From positions 62,001 through 126,000 of the forward strand of contig CANJYB010000003.1 of the NCBI GenBank assembly GCA_947479085.1: 64,000 bases of DNA, written 5' to 3'. This DNA is from Bacteroidota bacterium (GTDB lineage: Bacteria; Bacteroidota; Bacteroidia; 2-12-FULL-35-15). Shown here piece after piece: positions 27,846 through 36,333 of the stretch. Position numbers and translations under genes: made by a program. The notes under the pieces were generated by a model, which did no database searches, had not been told where the DNA came from, and was given only the letters and a program-made list of their open reading frames with translations. The number at the start of each line of letters is the position of its first letter. Positions within the stretch are counted from its first letter, which is position 1.

Positions 27846-29720
27846 TTTCTTCCACCAGTATTGAAATACTATCAATGCCCAAGCCTGTGCTACTGAATCA
27901 TCAGGGTTGGAGGAAAATAGTTTTGTCTTTAATCTCTCAATGGCTTCAGGCTTAAAGATATTTTGTTCTTTAATAAATGAGGCGCTTAATAAGTCGTCTG
28001 TTATCATGGATTTCAAATCGGTTTGAAACCATTTTAAAAGAGGCACTTCAAATCCTTTTTTACCTCTGTTTAATAATTCTTCAGGCAAATAAGTTTTAAA
28101 GGCATCTTTCAATATTTTCTTTCGTTGACCTCCATCTATCTTGTAATTTACAGGCAATGCAAAAGCAAAATCAACTACCTTATTATCTAAAAAAGGAACT
28201 CTTACTTCCAGACTTTGGCTCATGCTCATTCTATCCACTTTTACCAGCATATCATTTTCAAGCACCAGTTCCATATCAGCAAGTAAAACAGAATTATAAT
28301 CTGAATTCACATGTTTCAGAATTTCCGTTTTTCTCTTTTCAAACTCCTTGTTTCTTTTTGCATCTTTTTGTATCAGCATTTCATCTCCTGTAAATCCTGC
28401 CCATTTTGCCCACTGCCAATACCTTTCTTTATTATCCAGTTTCATTCCTTCTGCAAATTTACTTAACTGCCTTATCTTATTGCCTGCTTTTGTATTTCTC
28501 GATTTGGGCAAAGCTTTTAAAAATGGATGAGATACTTTCACCAGGTTAGCCGTTAACCCTCCACTTCTCACCTTTAATTCTGCAGCATGCTTGTTGTATC
28601 CTGCAAAAAGCTCATCTGCACCATCGCCCGAAAGGGCAACGGTAACATGTTTACGGGTATGCATACTTAAAATGTTTACTGCAAGTGCTGAGGAATCTGC
28701 AAATGGTTCATCAATATAATCAAGCACCGTATGCAGATTAGCAAACAAATCATCATTGCTTAATGAAAACACGGTATGGTTAGTATTATATTTCTTAGCC
28801 ACAAGTTGCGCATACCTTGTTTCATCAAACAAAGGCTCATCTTTATATCCTATAGAAAAGGTATTCAGGTGTTTGGTATGTTGAGCTGCAATAGCAGTAA
28901 TAATCGATGAATCTATTCCTCCGCTTAAGAAAGTTCCCAAAGGCACATCTGCTATCATCCTTTGCCTGACAGAATGTTCAAGAAGTTCTTTTAATTGCTT
29001 TTGGGCCGTTTCATAATCCGGATAGTCACTTAATTTCTCTTTGTAAGGAATAGCATAATAGCTCTTGTAACTTATTTCACTTTTTGTATTCACCGTCAGA
29101 TAACCTCCAGCATCCACCTTCCTAACATTTTCAAAGATAGAGTAGGGGGAAGGTATATAATTAAGGTGAAGATAGGTTTGTAAGGAAGCTGTATCAATAA
29201 TCTTAGGAATATCAAAAGCAATCAATCCTTTTATTTCAGAAGCAAACGCAAACCTGTTTTCGTCTTTATAATAATAAATGGGTTTTATGCCATACCTGTC
29301 TCTGGCAATAAATAATTCTTCTTTCTCATTATCATAAATCGCAAACGCAAATTCCCCATCCAATCTTTCAAGGCAGTTTTCTTTTTCGTTTATGTAGAGA
29401 TAAAGTAATACTTCCGTATCCCCCTGAGATTTGAACTGAACTCCCTTGCTTTCCAGTTCTTTTCTGAGTTCCTTATAATTAAATATCTCCCCGTTAAATA
29501 CTATCGTGTATCTCCCTGAAGCATCAGTAAATGGTTGCGATGCCGCATTGCTGGTATCTATAATAGAAAGCCGCCTATGCCCCAAAGCCGCATTCGGCTG
29601 CATATAAACCCCATCTCCATCCGGACCTCGCTTATTTAATGCAGCGGTCGCAGCATCTATCTTCGATAAATACTGTTTCCCTTTTTCATTAAAAGCTATT
29701 ATTCCTGTTATTCCACACAT
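27831..29720 (-). CDS. asnB: Asparagine synthase (glutamine-hydrolysing)
   Basis: The 629-residue enzyme has an N-terminal Ntn glutaminase domain (MCGITGI with catalytic Cys 2, RGPDGDG, NGEIFNYKELR) and a C-terminal synthetase domain with PP-loop FLSGGIDSS, plus ALSGDGADELFAGY and VKVDRMSMSQSLEVRVPFLD. It makes asparagine from aspartate, or amidates a sugar carboxylate; its place at the end of the polysaccharide cluster allows either. The final four residues come from the dispersed repeat at 27797-27845, so the original C terminus may have been slightly longer or different. Confidence 0.94.
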   Translation of the reverse strand: MCGITGIIAFNEKGKQYLSKIDAATAALNKRGPDGDGVYMQPNAALGHRRLSIIDTSNAASQPFTDASGRYTIVFNGEIFNYKELRKELESKGVQFKSQGDTEVLLYLYINEKENCLERLDGEFAFAIYDNEKEELFIARDRYGIKPIYYYKDENRFAFASEIKGLIAFDIPKIIDTASLQTYLHLNYIPSPYSIFENVRKVDAGGYLTVNTKSEISYKSYYAIPYKEKLSDYPDYETAQKQLKELLEHSVRQRMIADVPLGTFLSGGIDSSIITAIAAQHTKHLNTFSIGYKDEPLFDETRYAQLVAKKYNTNHTVFSLSNDDLFANLHTVLDYIDEPFADSSALAVNILSMHTRKHVTVALSGDGADELFAGYNKHAAELKVRSGGLTANLVKVSHPFLKALPKSRNTKAGNKIRQLSKFAEGMKLDNKERYWQWAKWAGFTGDEMLIQKDAKRNKEFEKRKTEILKHVNSDYNSVLLADMELVLENDMLVKVDRMSMSQSLEVRVPFLDNKVVDFAFALPVNYKIDGGQRKKILKDAFKTYLPEELLNRGKKGFEVPLLKWFQTDLKSMITDDLLSASFIKEQNIFKPEAIERLKTKLFSSNPDDSVAQAWALIVFQYWWKKHLTP

Positions 29721-29736
29721 AATTTGGTTCCATTTA

Positions 29737-29998
29737 TACCCCTGTCAGGGTTCTAAACCAAGGGTGTACGAAACCTTGTAAACCCTTGTTATATATCGTC
29801 CCTACGGGACTTTTGAATTATTTTCATTTTCTTTTCTACAGATATTTTGCCTCTAACGGGGCATATATCCATACTTAAATAGTCCTGTAAGGACGAAATA
29901 TCGGTAGAGATAATAAACAAGTCACCTCTAAAAGTCCCGTAGGGACGACATATTAATTGTTTCGTACACCCTTGGTTCTAAACCCTGACAGGGGTAAT
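29737..29998. repeat. Composite nested inverted repeat (about 260 bp)
   Basis: Outer arms at 29737-29774 and 29959-29996 are 38 bp and match except for a 7-bp centre (they share GTTTCGTACACCCTTGG and CCCTGACAGGGGTA). Inner arms at 29795-29814 and 29930-29948 share AAAAGTCCCGTAGGGACGA. A further related palindrome, GTCCTGTAAGGAC, lies at about 29882-29894. The element contains three GTCC...GGAC palindromes. No transposase is present. The outer core AAACCCTGACAGGGGTAAT recurs inside the transglutaminase gene at 35008-35026. Confidence 0.9.
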
Positions 29999-30169
29999 AC
30001 GTAAATGGTTTTTAGCATTAACAACTTGTGTAAATCTTTGTTGATATACTTTAACCACTTCCATCAATAGTTGTCCTTTATTTTATTTCCTTTGTTCCTG
30101 AAATTAAAAAGCGTGTAAAAGTAAAACATAATTCATAATTCATAACTCATAATTCATAATTATATATAA
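29999..30169. other. Intergenic sequence with short AATTCAT repeats
   Basis: Five or so direct copies of a CATAATT-type 9-10-bp unit run from about 30126 to 30165, directly before the GTG start of the symporter. I see no promoter match and no gene. Confidence 0.5.
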
Positions 30170-31645
30170 GTGTCTTCTACCATCATCCTCATTTGTGTCA
30201 TCGCTTATTGCATTCTTTTGTTTGCCGTAACTAAAATTACTTCTCGTGGTGCCACCAACGAAACCTATTATGTAGGCAATCGTTCTTCCAAATGGTACCT
30301 CGTGGCGTACGGAATGATAGGCGCTTCCCTTTCAGGGGTTACTTTCATTTCTGTTCCCGGAGCAGTAGGCACGGCTAATTTCGGTTACTTCCAGGTAGTG
30401 TTGGGTTATTTAATAGGGTACATTGTTATTGCTTATGTATTACTTCCTGTTTATTACCGGCTCAATCTAACCTCCATTTACACCTATCTTCAGCAGCGGT
30501 TCGGGCATTATTCTTACCGCACAGGCGCTTTCTTTTTTATTATTTCCAGGGTGGTTGGTGCAGCATTCAGGCTATACATTGTAGTCAACGTGCTCCAAAC
30601 CTTTGTTTTCGATTCCCTCGGAGTACCCTTCTTTGTTACCGTTGCTGTTTTCCTCGCCTTAATTTTAGTGTACACATATCAGGGTGGGGTCAAAACCATT
30701 GTTTATACAGATACGCTGCAAACCACCTTCATGCTTCTTTCCGTTGTGCTATCTGTCATTTTTATTATGCGCGATTTGCACCTCGATATTTCGGGGGTAT
30801 ACGATAAAATTACCCATTCTCAATATGCACAGGTAATCTTCACCGACTGGAAATTAAAATCCTTTTTCCCCAAGCAATTCTTTGGCGGTATGTTCATCGC
30901 CATTGCCATGACCGGCCTCGACCAGGAAATGATGCAGAAAAACATCTCCTGCAAAAACATTGGCGAAGCCCAAAAGAATGTGCTCACCTTTACCTTCGTA
31001 CTCTTATTAGTCAACATCCTTTTCCTCATCCTTGGCGCACTCCTGTATATATATGCTGCCGACCAAAGCGTACCTTTATTATTAGATGCCAAAATGAAAG
31101 TCGTTTCCGACAATGTTTTCCCTACCATTGCCCTCGAACATCTTGGCACCATTTCCGGCATTTTTTTCATCATCGGTCTCATCTCTGCAGCTTTCCCCAG
31201 TGCCGATGGAGCACTCACTGCACTCACCTCTGTCTTCTGCATCGACTTTTTAGGATTAAAAGATAATCCCGATAAAACAGAAGAAGAAAAAAAGAAAATA
31301 CGTTACACCGTTCATTTCACCTTTGCCGGTATCCTGTTGCTTGTCATTGTTATGTTCAAACTCATCAATAACGATGCAGTCATCAATAACCTCTTTACCT
31401 GGGCGGGCTATACGTATGGCCCTTTATTGGGGCTTTACTCTTTCGGGCTTTTTACCAAAAAACAAATTCACGACAAGTTCGTACCACTTATCTGTATTCT
31501 TTCCCCCATCATTTGCATCATCCTCAACGATTATTCAAAAGAACTCTTTAATGGATATAAATTCGGTTTCGAGATGATTATTCTTAACGGGGCTTTTACA
31601 TTTTTAGGGCTTTGGCTGATTGCTAAGAAAGGTAAAAATAGTTAG
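30170..31645 (+). CDS. Sodium:solute symporter family protein
   Basis: The 491-residue membrane protein has about 13 segments of the SSS/SLC5 fold: SSKWYLVAYGMIGASLSGVTFISVPGAVGTANFGYFQVVLGY, AFFFIISRVVGAAFRLYIVVNVLQ, TGLDQEMMQKNISC and SAAFPSADGALTALTSVF. It moves an organic solute with Na+. The substrate is unknown; sugars, amino acids, sialate and iodide are all carried by relatives. The start codon is GTG at 30170 (SSTIILICVI). Third positions are richer in C than in most neighbours. Confidence 0.92.
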   Translation: MSSTIILICVIAYCILLFAVTKITSRGATNETYYVGNRSSKWYLVAYGMIGASLSGVTFISVPGAVGTANFGYFQVVLGYLIGYIVIAYVLLPVYYRLNLTSIYTYLQQRFGHYSYRTGAFFFIISRVVGAAFRLYIVVNVLQTFVFDSLGVPFFVTVAVFLALILVYTYQGGVKTIVYTDTLQTTFMLLSVVLSVIFIMRDLHLDISGVYDKITHSQYAQVIFTDWKLKSFFPKQFFGGMFIAIAMTGLDQEMMQKNISCKNIGEAQKNVLTFTFVLLLVNILFLILGALLYIYAADQSVPLLLDAKMKVVSDNVFPTIALEHLGTISGIFFIIGLISAAFPSADGALTALTSVFCIDFLGLKDNPDKTEEEKKKIRYTVHFTFAGILLLVIVMFKLINNDAVINNLFTWAGYTYGPLLGLYSFGLFTKKQIHDKFVPLICILSPIICIILNDYSKELFNGYKFGFEMIILNGAFTFLGLWLIAKKGKNS

Positions 31646-31894
31646 GGCAGACACCTCACCATTTCATAGTTGCCAGTCTTTGTGTTCTTGAATAACCGAA
31701 ACATGCTAACTTAATTTACCTATTTACCCACCTGAATAGTGTTAAAAAGGCAAATTAACCCTAAAAAAGAACCTTATCAGGACTACAAAGGCAGGCAAGA
31801 CCCAAAAATGCCAAAAATGCAGTAAAAATAGCGACAAATCGACATGAAATGAGCTAACCTTAGTGCAATAAGGGTTTCCAAAGGAAAAAAAAGG
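31646..31894. other. Intergenic sequence before array B
   Basis: An ACACCTCACC fragment at about 31651-31660 resembles the start of the dispersed repeat found at 36273. I see nothing else. Confidence 0.35.
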
Positions 31895-32125
31895 CAATCG
31901 TAAGATGTAAAACTCCAATTGACAGATGTAAAACCTCAATCGTAAGATGTAAAACCTCAATCGTAAGATGTCAAACCTCAATCGTACGATGTCAAACTTC
32001 AATTGACAGATGTCAAACTGCAATTGACAGATGTAAAACCTCAATCGTAAGATGTCAAACTTCAATTGAAAGACCTCAGTACGCAATTGAAAGGTGTCAG
32101 TAAGCAATCGAAGGGGGGCTTACTT
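31895..32125. repeat. Tandem array B: ten in-phase 21-bp units
   Basis: Units start at 31895, 31916, 31937, 31958, 31979, 32000, 32021, 32042, 32063 and 32084, all exactly 21 bp, with an eleventh degenerate copy from 32105. They fall into two types, starting CAATCGTAAGATG or CAATTGACAGATG, interleaved in no simple order. There are no spacers. On the minus strand one frame is open across the array (about seven residues per unit, LRFYILR or FDICQLK), but the product looks artificial. No orphan gene follows within 400 bp, unlike arrays A and C. Confidence 0.92.
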
Positions 32126-32135
32126 AAAGGTTCGA

Positions 32136-32207
32136 CACTTCGGCTTTGCTCAGTGACCGCACTTCGGCTTCGCTTAGTGACCGCACTTCGGCTTTGCTCA
32201 GTGACCG
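32136..32207. repeat. Three tandem 24-bp CTTCGGC repeats
   Basis: Three copies of a 24-bp unit (start CACTTCGGCTTTGCTCAGTG, end ACCG) lie at 32136-32159, 32160-32183 and 32184-32207. A separate copy is at 32290-32313. The unit has inner CTTCGGCTTCG symmetry. It is of unknown function and is not part of a gene. Confidence 0.85.
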
Positions 32208-32539
32208 ACAAGGCGAGACATTAGCCCACTGCACCCGACTCGCGCGAAGTATCCTTTTTTTATCTGGCTGTAAGGGTTTGAAGAAGTGACACTTCGGCTT
32301 CGCTCAGTGACCGGATTCGGAGGGAGGAGGTGGCAGATAAAAAAAGATACCGCGTGAAGGCGGGAAGACAGGTGATAAAAAGTGGTAAGGTTTCTGCCCC
32401 AAAAATTATAACTATATTTTGTATCATATCACCCACAATAACAACCAAAATCGCCCCATCCAACCAAATCCTCCCCCACCTCCCGAATGTTAAAAACATT
32501 TAATTCCGCATTTCTTATTCACCCCACCCACCGCCTATA
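32208..32539. other. Intergenic sequence, GC-rich then AT-rich
   Basis: It holds the lone 24-bp repeat copy at 32290-32313. Short ORFs in this stretch are not credible. The -7 box for the transglutaminase gene follows at 32544. Confidence 0.35.
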
Positions 32540-32543
32540 TTGT

Positions 32544-32551
32544 TATATTTG
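32544..32551 (+). promoter_or_regulatory. -7 box (TATATTTG) of the transglutaminase operon
   Basis: An exact TAnnTTTG match 18 bp before the ATG at 32570. It supports that start over an ATG-like codon upstream at 32540. Confidence 0.6.
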
Positions 32552-32569
32552 CAATCCATAAATTACAAA

Positions 32570-35254
32570 ATGAAAATAGGAAGAGTACATAGCTGGAAAA
32601 AAGTCCTCGCCCAACTGATACTGTTGGTCGCGCCCACTGTCCTTTTCTTTTTCTATTTACTCTGGGATTTAAACCATTTTTACACCATCCTCGAAAACGG
32701 TTGGGTAATGCAGGGTTGCTACTTTATGGCCGGAATAGTTATCACCACAGTGTTTTACGCCTGGCGCTTTAGGTTCATCACCACGCTTGCCTTGCTCCTC
32801 CTGTTTTATTACGGCATCTATAAATACGTGGCCGGCCTCTCCATTGGCGAGTTCGATGCCTTTTACCTCTCCGTTCAGTTCATCGTTTTCATTTTCCTGT
32901 TCTCCCTCGGTTGGCTCGCAGGCTTTGGTTTCAGCCGGAGCAAATACTTCACCGTGTTTTGGAGCGTGCTGTTGCTGGTTATACAAATAATAGTAGTAAG
33001 TAAAACCACCGATGTAAAGGTAAACGTCCTCATTTCAGCCTTTGCACCTGTGCTGGCTTATGCTTTTTACATCATCTATACAGCAGAGTTAATCCGCAAC
33101 ATGAATGAGGAAGAAACCCGTTTCTCCTGGTTCATCATCAAGCGCATTACCGGTTTCCTGCTGGTTATTTTGGTTATGTTTTTGGTGATATTCAATATAT
33201 TTAAAAATGATTTTAAAGCAATAGAAAAAGAATGGGGCAACGCGCAGGCCAATTACGACAAGGGTGATGGCAAAAGCGAGAACATGAACCAGAAAGACAA
33301 AGATGGAGGAATGGGTAATAAAGACCAGACCAAACTATCCGGTAACCTTAGTAAGGACAAGCAACTGGTGTTTGTGGCCAAGCTCGATAATTATTTTGAC
33401 GATGGCAAAACACCCAACCCTTTGTACTTCACTTCCTGCTATTACACCAAGTTCGACACGCTTACACAAACCTTCGAGCGCGATAGTTTAATGCCTTACA
33501 ATGATTTGTTCGAACCCGACCCATCCCGCATTCCGCTGTACTTCACCAAATGGGATTCCACCGTTATTAAGAACACTTTTGCCACCAAAAACCGCAAAGT
33601 AGTCACAGCCGATATTTACAAAGTGGCCCTTAGTGCCAGTCGCTACATTGCCCCATCCACCGCTTTCTTTTGCCAGCCCATGAGTGTGCCCAAGGAATAC
33701 AAGGAACAATACAAAAGTACCTATCGCGCCAAGATGTGGGTAAGCGAACTGAACAGTGCCTATTTTATTTATAACCCTGCGGGAAATAAAATGCTCGAAC
33801 AGTTCCAGGATGTACGTTTTGCAAAGCTGCGCGAAGTAAAAAAGATAACCGGCCCTGATAAAAAGTTCATGGACTATTACACCTACATGCCGCGAAACGA
33901 TGATTATAAAAAGATAACGCAACTTGCCAAACAGGTAACAGCCAATACTAACACCCCGGTGGATAAAATGATTGCCATCCGCGATTATTTTTTAAGCAAA
34001 GACGAGTTTAAGCAACCGCTCTTCAAGTATTCCGATAATCCGGGCATTCCCGGCATGCCGAGTGCCAATAAATTATGTTATTTTCTTTTCGAAAACAAAA
34101 AAGGATACTGTGCTTATTATGCAGGAGCCACCTTATTCATGCTGCGTTCGTTGGGTATCCCCAGCCGTGTGGCAGCCGGTTATTTAACAGTGGACCGCAG
34201 CAGCAAAAACCCGGGATGGTATTGGTTCTATGCCAACCAGGCACATGCATGGGTGCAGGTTTATTTCCAGGGTTATGGCTGGATCGACTTTGATACCACC
34301 GTTCCCGACATGAATACACACCAGGCCTCTCAACCGGACGGCACACCACCTACCAACATGCCGCAAACCTACCTCGTGGCCGATGGTGAAGTATTGGAAC
34401 TGGATACCTTGAAAAAACAAATCAAAATGACGGTAGAAAAATTGCTCTATCACGACAAAGATTATGTAACCACCAAAGCAAAAGAAATGACCATCGATGT
34501 TTCCATGGCCACCATCACAGCCGATACAGGTGCAGTAAAATTAAGTTCCATCAAAAAGGGAAATCACATCACCGCAGTATCTTATGCCGAGGTGCTAAAG
34601 AACATACTGGCGGATAAAAAGGATAGCCTCGCTTCCATTATAAACAAACTCCCCGTGCCTGTTCCCATCGATGAGTTGAAAGTAATGAGCAAGGAAGAGC
34701 TAAAGAAACTGAAAAAGAAAAATAAGGAACTCCCTACCGAACCTATTGATTGGATAAGGGTCGGCTGGATTTTATTATTAATCATTACGGCCTTGGTTAT
34801 CCTGCTCTTCCTTTCTCCATGGTTGATATGGCAATACTATAACACCAAAGCCAAACAAATGAACAATGCAAAGGCTTACAACAGTTATCGTGCTGCCTTG
34901 TATTACCTCAACCAGATGGGCTATCCGCGGGATGGCAAAGGTCCGCAGGAGTATGCGTATGAAATCGATTTGAAGTTTACTTCCGTTAGCAACCCTGTCA
35001 GGGTTTCAAACCCTGACAGGGGTAATGGTACCAACCTACATCTGATAAGTTTTTCTTCTTTCAGTAATTTGTACCAAAAAACCAAATACGGTTCCATACC
35101 TTTAACAGAAGCAGAACAGAAAATGGTAAACGAATTTTACAAACCATTTATTAAACAGGTAAAAAGCAAAACAAAATTCAAAACCAGGATAAGTAAATTT
35201 TTAAATATTTATAACACTATTCATTATTTCACTCAACCTAAAATCAATAATTAA
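32570..35254 (+). CDS. Membrane transglutaminase-like protein with in-frame palindromic insert
   Basis: The protein has about 894 residues. The N-terminal part has six membrane segments (about residues 10-235). A periplasmic region then leads to a transglutaminase core with Cys 514 (KGYCAYYAG), His 559 (NQAHAWVQVY) and Asp 573 (GWIDFD). After a further membrane segment (about 725-745) the tail resembles DUF4129. This matches the TgpA-type layout that usually pairs with MoxR and a DUF58 protein; MoxR follows directly, DUF58 is absent. Residues 808-820 (NPVRVSNPDRGNG) are encoded by a palindromic element in a loop of the C-terminal domain, in frame. The start at 32570 is chosen from the promoter position. 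Confidence 0.85.
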   Translation: MKIGRVHSWKKVLAQLILLVAPTVLFFFYLLWDLNHFYTILENGWVMQGCYFMAGIVITTVFYAWRFRFITTLALLLLFYYGIYKYVAGLSIGEFDAFYLSVQFIVFIFLFSLGWLAGFGFSRSKYFTVFWSVLLLVIQIIVVSKTTDVKVNVLISAFAPVLAYAFYIIYTAELIRNMNEEETRFSWFIIKRITGFLLVILVMFLVIFNIFKNDFKAIEKEWGNAQANYDKGDGKSENMNQKDKDGGMGNKDQTKLSGNLSKDKQLVFVAKLDNYFDDGKTPNPLYFTSCYYTKFDTLTQTFERDSLMPYNDLFEPDPSRIPLYFTKWDSTVIKNTFATKNRKVVTADIYKVALSASRYIAPSTAFFCQPMSVPKEYKEQYKSTYRAKMWVSELNSAYFIYNPAGNKMLEQFQDVRFAKLREVKKITGPDKKFMDYYTYMPRNDDYKKITQLAKQVTANTNTPVDKMIAIRDYFLSKDEFKQPLFKYSDNPGIPGMPSANKLCYFLFENKKGYCAYYAGATLFMLRSLGIPSRVAAGYLTVDRSSKNPGWYWFYANQAHAWVQVYFQGYGWIDFDTTVPDMNTHQASQPDGTPPTNMPQTYLVADGEVLELDTLKKQIKMTVEKLLYHDKDYVTTKAKEMTIDVSMATITADTGAVKLSSIKKGNHITAVSYAEVLKNILADKKDSLASIINKLPVPVPIDELKVMSKEELKKLKKKNKELPTEPIDWIRVGWILLLIITALVILLFLSPWLIWQYYNTKAKQMNNAKAYNSYRAALYYLNQMGYPRDGKGPQEYAYEIDLKFTSVSNPVRVSNPDRGNGTNLHLISFSSFSNLYQKTKYGSIPLTEAEQKMVNEFYKPFIKQVKSKTKFKTRISKFLNIYNTIHYFTQPKINN
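34991..35026. repeat. Palindromic element inside the transglutaminase gene
   Basis: Perfect 13-bp arms CCCTGTCAGGGTT (34993-35005) and AACCCTGACAGGG (35009-35021) flank the 3-nt loop TCA. The 3' part AAACCCTGACAGGGGTAAT (35008-35026) is identical to 29980-29998. It keeps the reading frame and adds about 12 residues. Confidence 0.9.
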
Positions 35255-35255
35255 A

Positions 35256-36269
35256 ATGGAAGAACAAAATGTGCAATTAGAACAGACATTAGGCAACATT
35301 CAAAAACTTGTTGATAATGTGGAGACCGTAATCAGGGGCAAGCGCATGCAGATACAATATGTATTAACTGCCCTGCTGGCAAAAGGACATATCCTTATGG
35401 AAGATAATCCCGGCACAGGAAAAACAGTAATGGCAAAAACATTGGCAAAGAGTATAGCCGGGGTGCAAGGCGGAGAAGCCAGTTTTAAACGTATCCAGTT
35501 CACTCCCGATTTGTTGCCAATGGACTTAATCGGTTCACATATTTTTGATGATGTGAAAAAGGAATTTGTTTTTAAAAAAGGACCCTTGTTTTGTAACCTG
35601 CTGTTGGCAGATGAAATAAACCGTGCTTCGCCAAAAGTGCAGTCAGCCTTGCTGGAGTGTATGGCCGAACACCAGATAACCATGGGAGAAACCACTTATC
35701 CGTTGGAGAAATTGTTCTTCACCATTGCCACACAAAACCCGGTAGAGATGGAAGGAACGTATCCATTACCTGCCGCACAGCTCGACCGGTTCTTTATAAA
35801 AATTTATTTCGGTTATGTAGATGAAGCAACAGAATTAAACATCTACAAAGATTACCTCGGAATACAAAACAACCTGGACAACATCAAACAGGTTTTGTCA
35901 ATGAAAGAAATTTTATTCCTGCAGGAACAAACCGAAAAAGTTTTTATTCACGAAGAAATAATTACAGGAGTTCGAAACATAGTAAGAGATACCCGCAAGC
36001 ATCCGGATATAGTTTTAGGCGCATCCACTCGAAGCGGTATCACCTTCCTGAAATGCTTAAAGGCATTCGCATTGGTTAACGGAAGAACATTTGTTACCGA
36101 AGACGACCTGAACCAGTTAACCGGTCCCGTGTTAGACCACCGTTTGATATTCAGAAACAAAGAAGCAAAACAAAAAGCATTGGCAACCATTCTTACAAAA
36201 GAATTAGACAGGTTAAGCCGGTTAAAGATTACCACCAATGCAAATACCTATAATCAGAGCCCGATATAA
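35256..36269 (+). CDS. MoxR family AAA+ ATPase
   Basis: The 337-residue cytoplasmic AAA+ protein has Walker A NPGTGKT (51-57), Walker B LLLADEINRA (115-124) with PKVQSALLECMAEHQIT, sensor 1 ATQNPVEMEGTYPLPAAQLDRF and the C-terminal lid GASTRSGITFLKCLKAFA. MoxR proteins act as chaperones for membrane or metalloenzyme complexes, usually with VWA or DUF58 partners. It starts 1 bp after the transglutaminase stop, so the pair is one operon. No VWA/DUF58 gene is adjacent. Confidence 0.95.
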   Translation: MEEQNVQLEQTLGNIQKLVDNVETVIRGKRMQIQYVLTALLAKGHILMEDNPGTGKTVMAKTLAKSIAGVQGGEASFKRIQFTPDLLPMDLIGSHIFDDVKKEFVFKKGPLFCNLLLADEINRASPKVQSALLECMAEHQITMGETTYPLEKLFFTIATQNPVEMEGTYPLPAAQLDRFFIKIYFGYVDEATELNIYKDYLGIQNNLDNIKQVLSMKEILFLQEQTEKVFIHEEIITGVRNIVRDTRKHPDIVLGASTRSGITFLKCLKAFALVNGRTFVTEDDLNQLTGPVLDHRLIFRNKEAKQKALATILTKELDRLSRLKITTNANTYNQSPI

Positions 36270-36272
36270 ATA

Positions 36273-36312
36273 AACACCTCACCCCTTAATCCCCTCTCCA
36301 AAGGAGAGGGGG
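36273..36312. repeat. Dispersed repeat with CCTCTCC/GGAGAGG hairpin
   Basis: Copy of the element at 27797-27845 (AACACCTCACCCCTTAATCC), followed by a 9-bp stem CCCCTCTCC/GGAGAGGGG (36291-36299 and 36303-36311). It lies between the MoxR stop and the TPR gene and could act as a processing site or weak terminator. Confidence 0.8.
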
Positions 36313-36333
36313 TAGCAAGTGAGAAACGTAATA

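Noticed and set aside
31742-32107. 121-residue minus-strand protein across array B
   Set aside because: Seven-residue repeats of L/F/R from the 21-bp array, followed by unrelated hydrophobic sequence. No homologue pattern.
32260-32499. 79-residue minus-strand ORF
   Set aside because: It covers the 24-bp repeat and GC-rich sequence; composition is not protein-like and there is no promoter.
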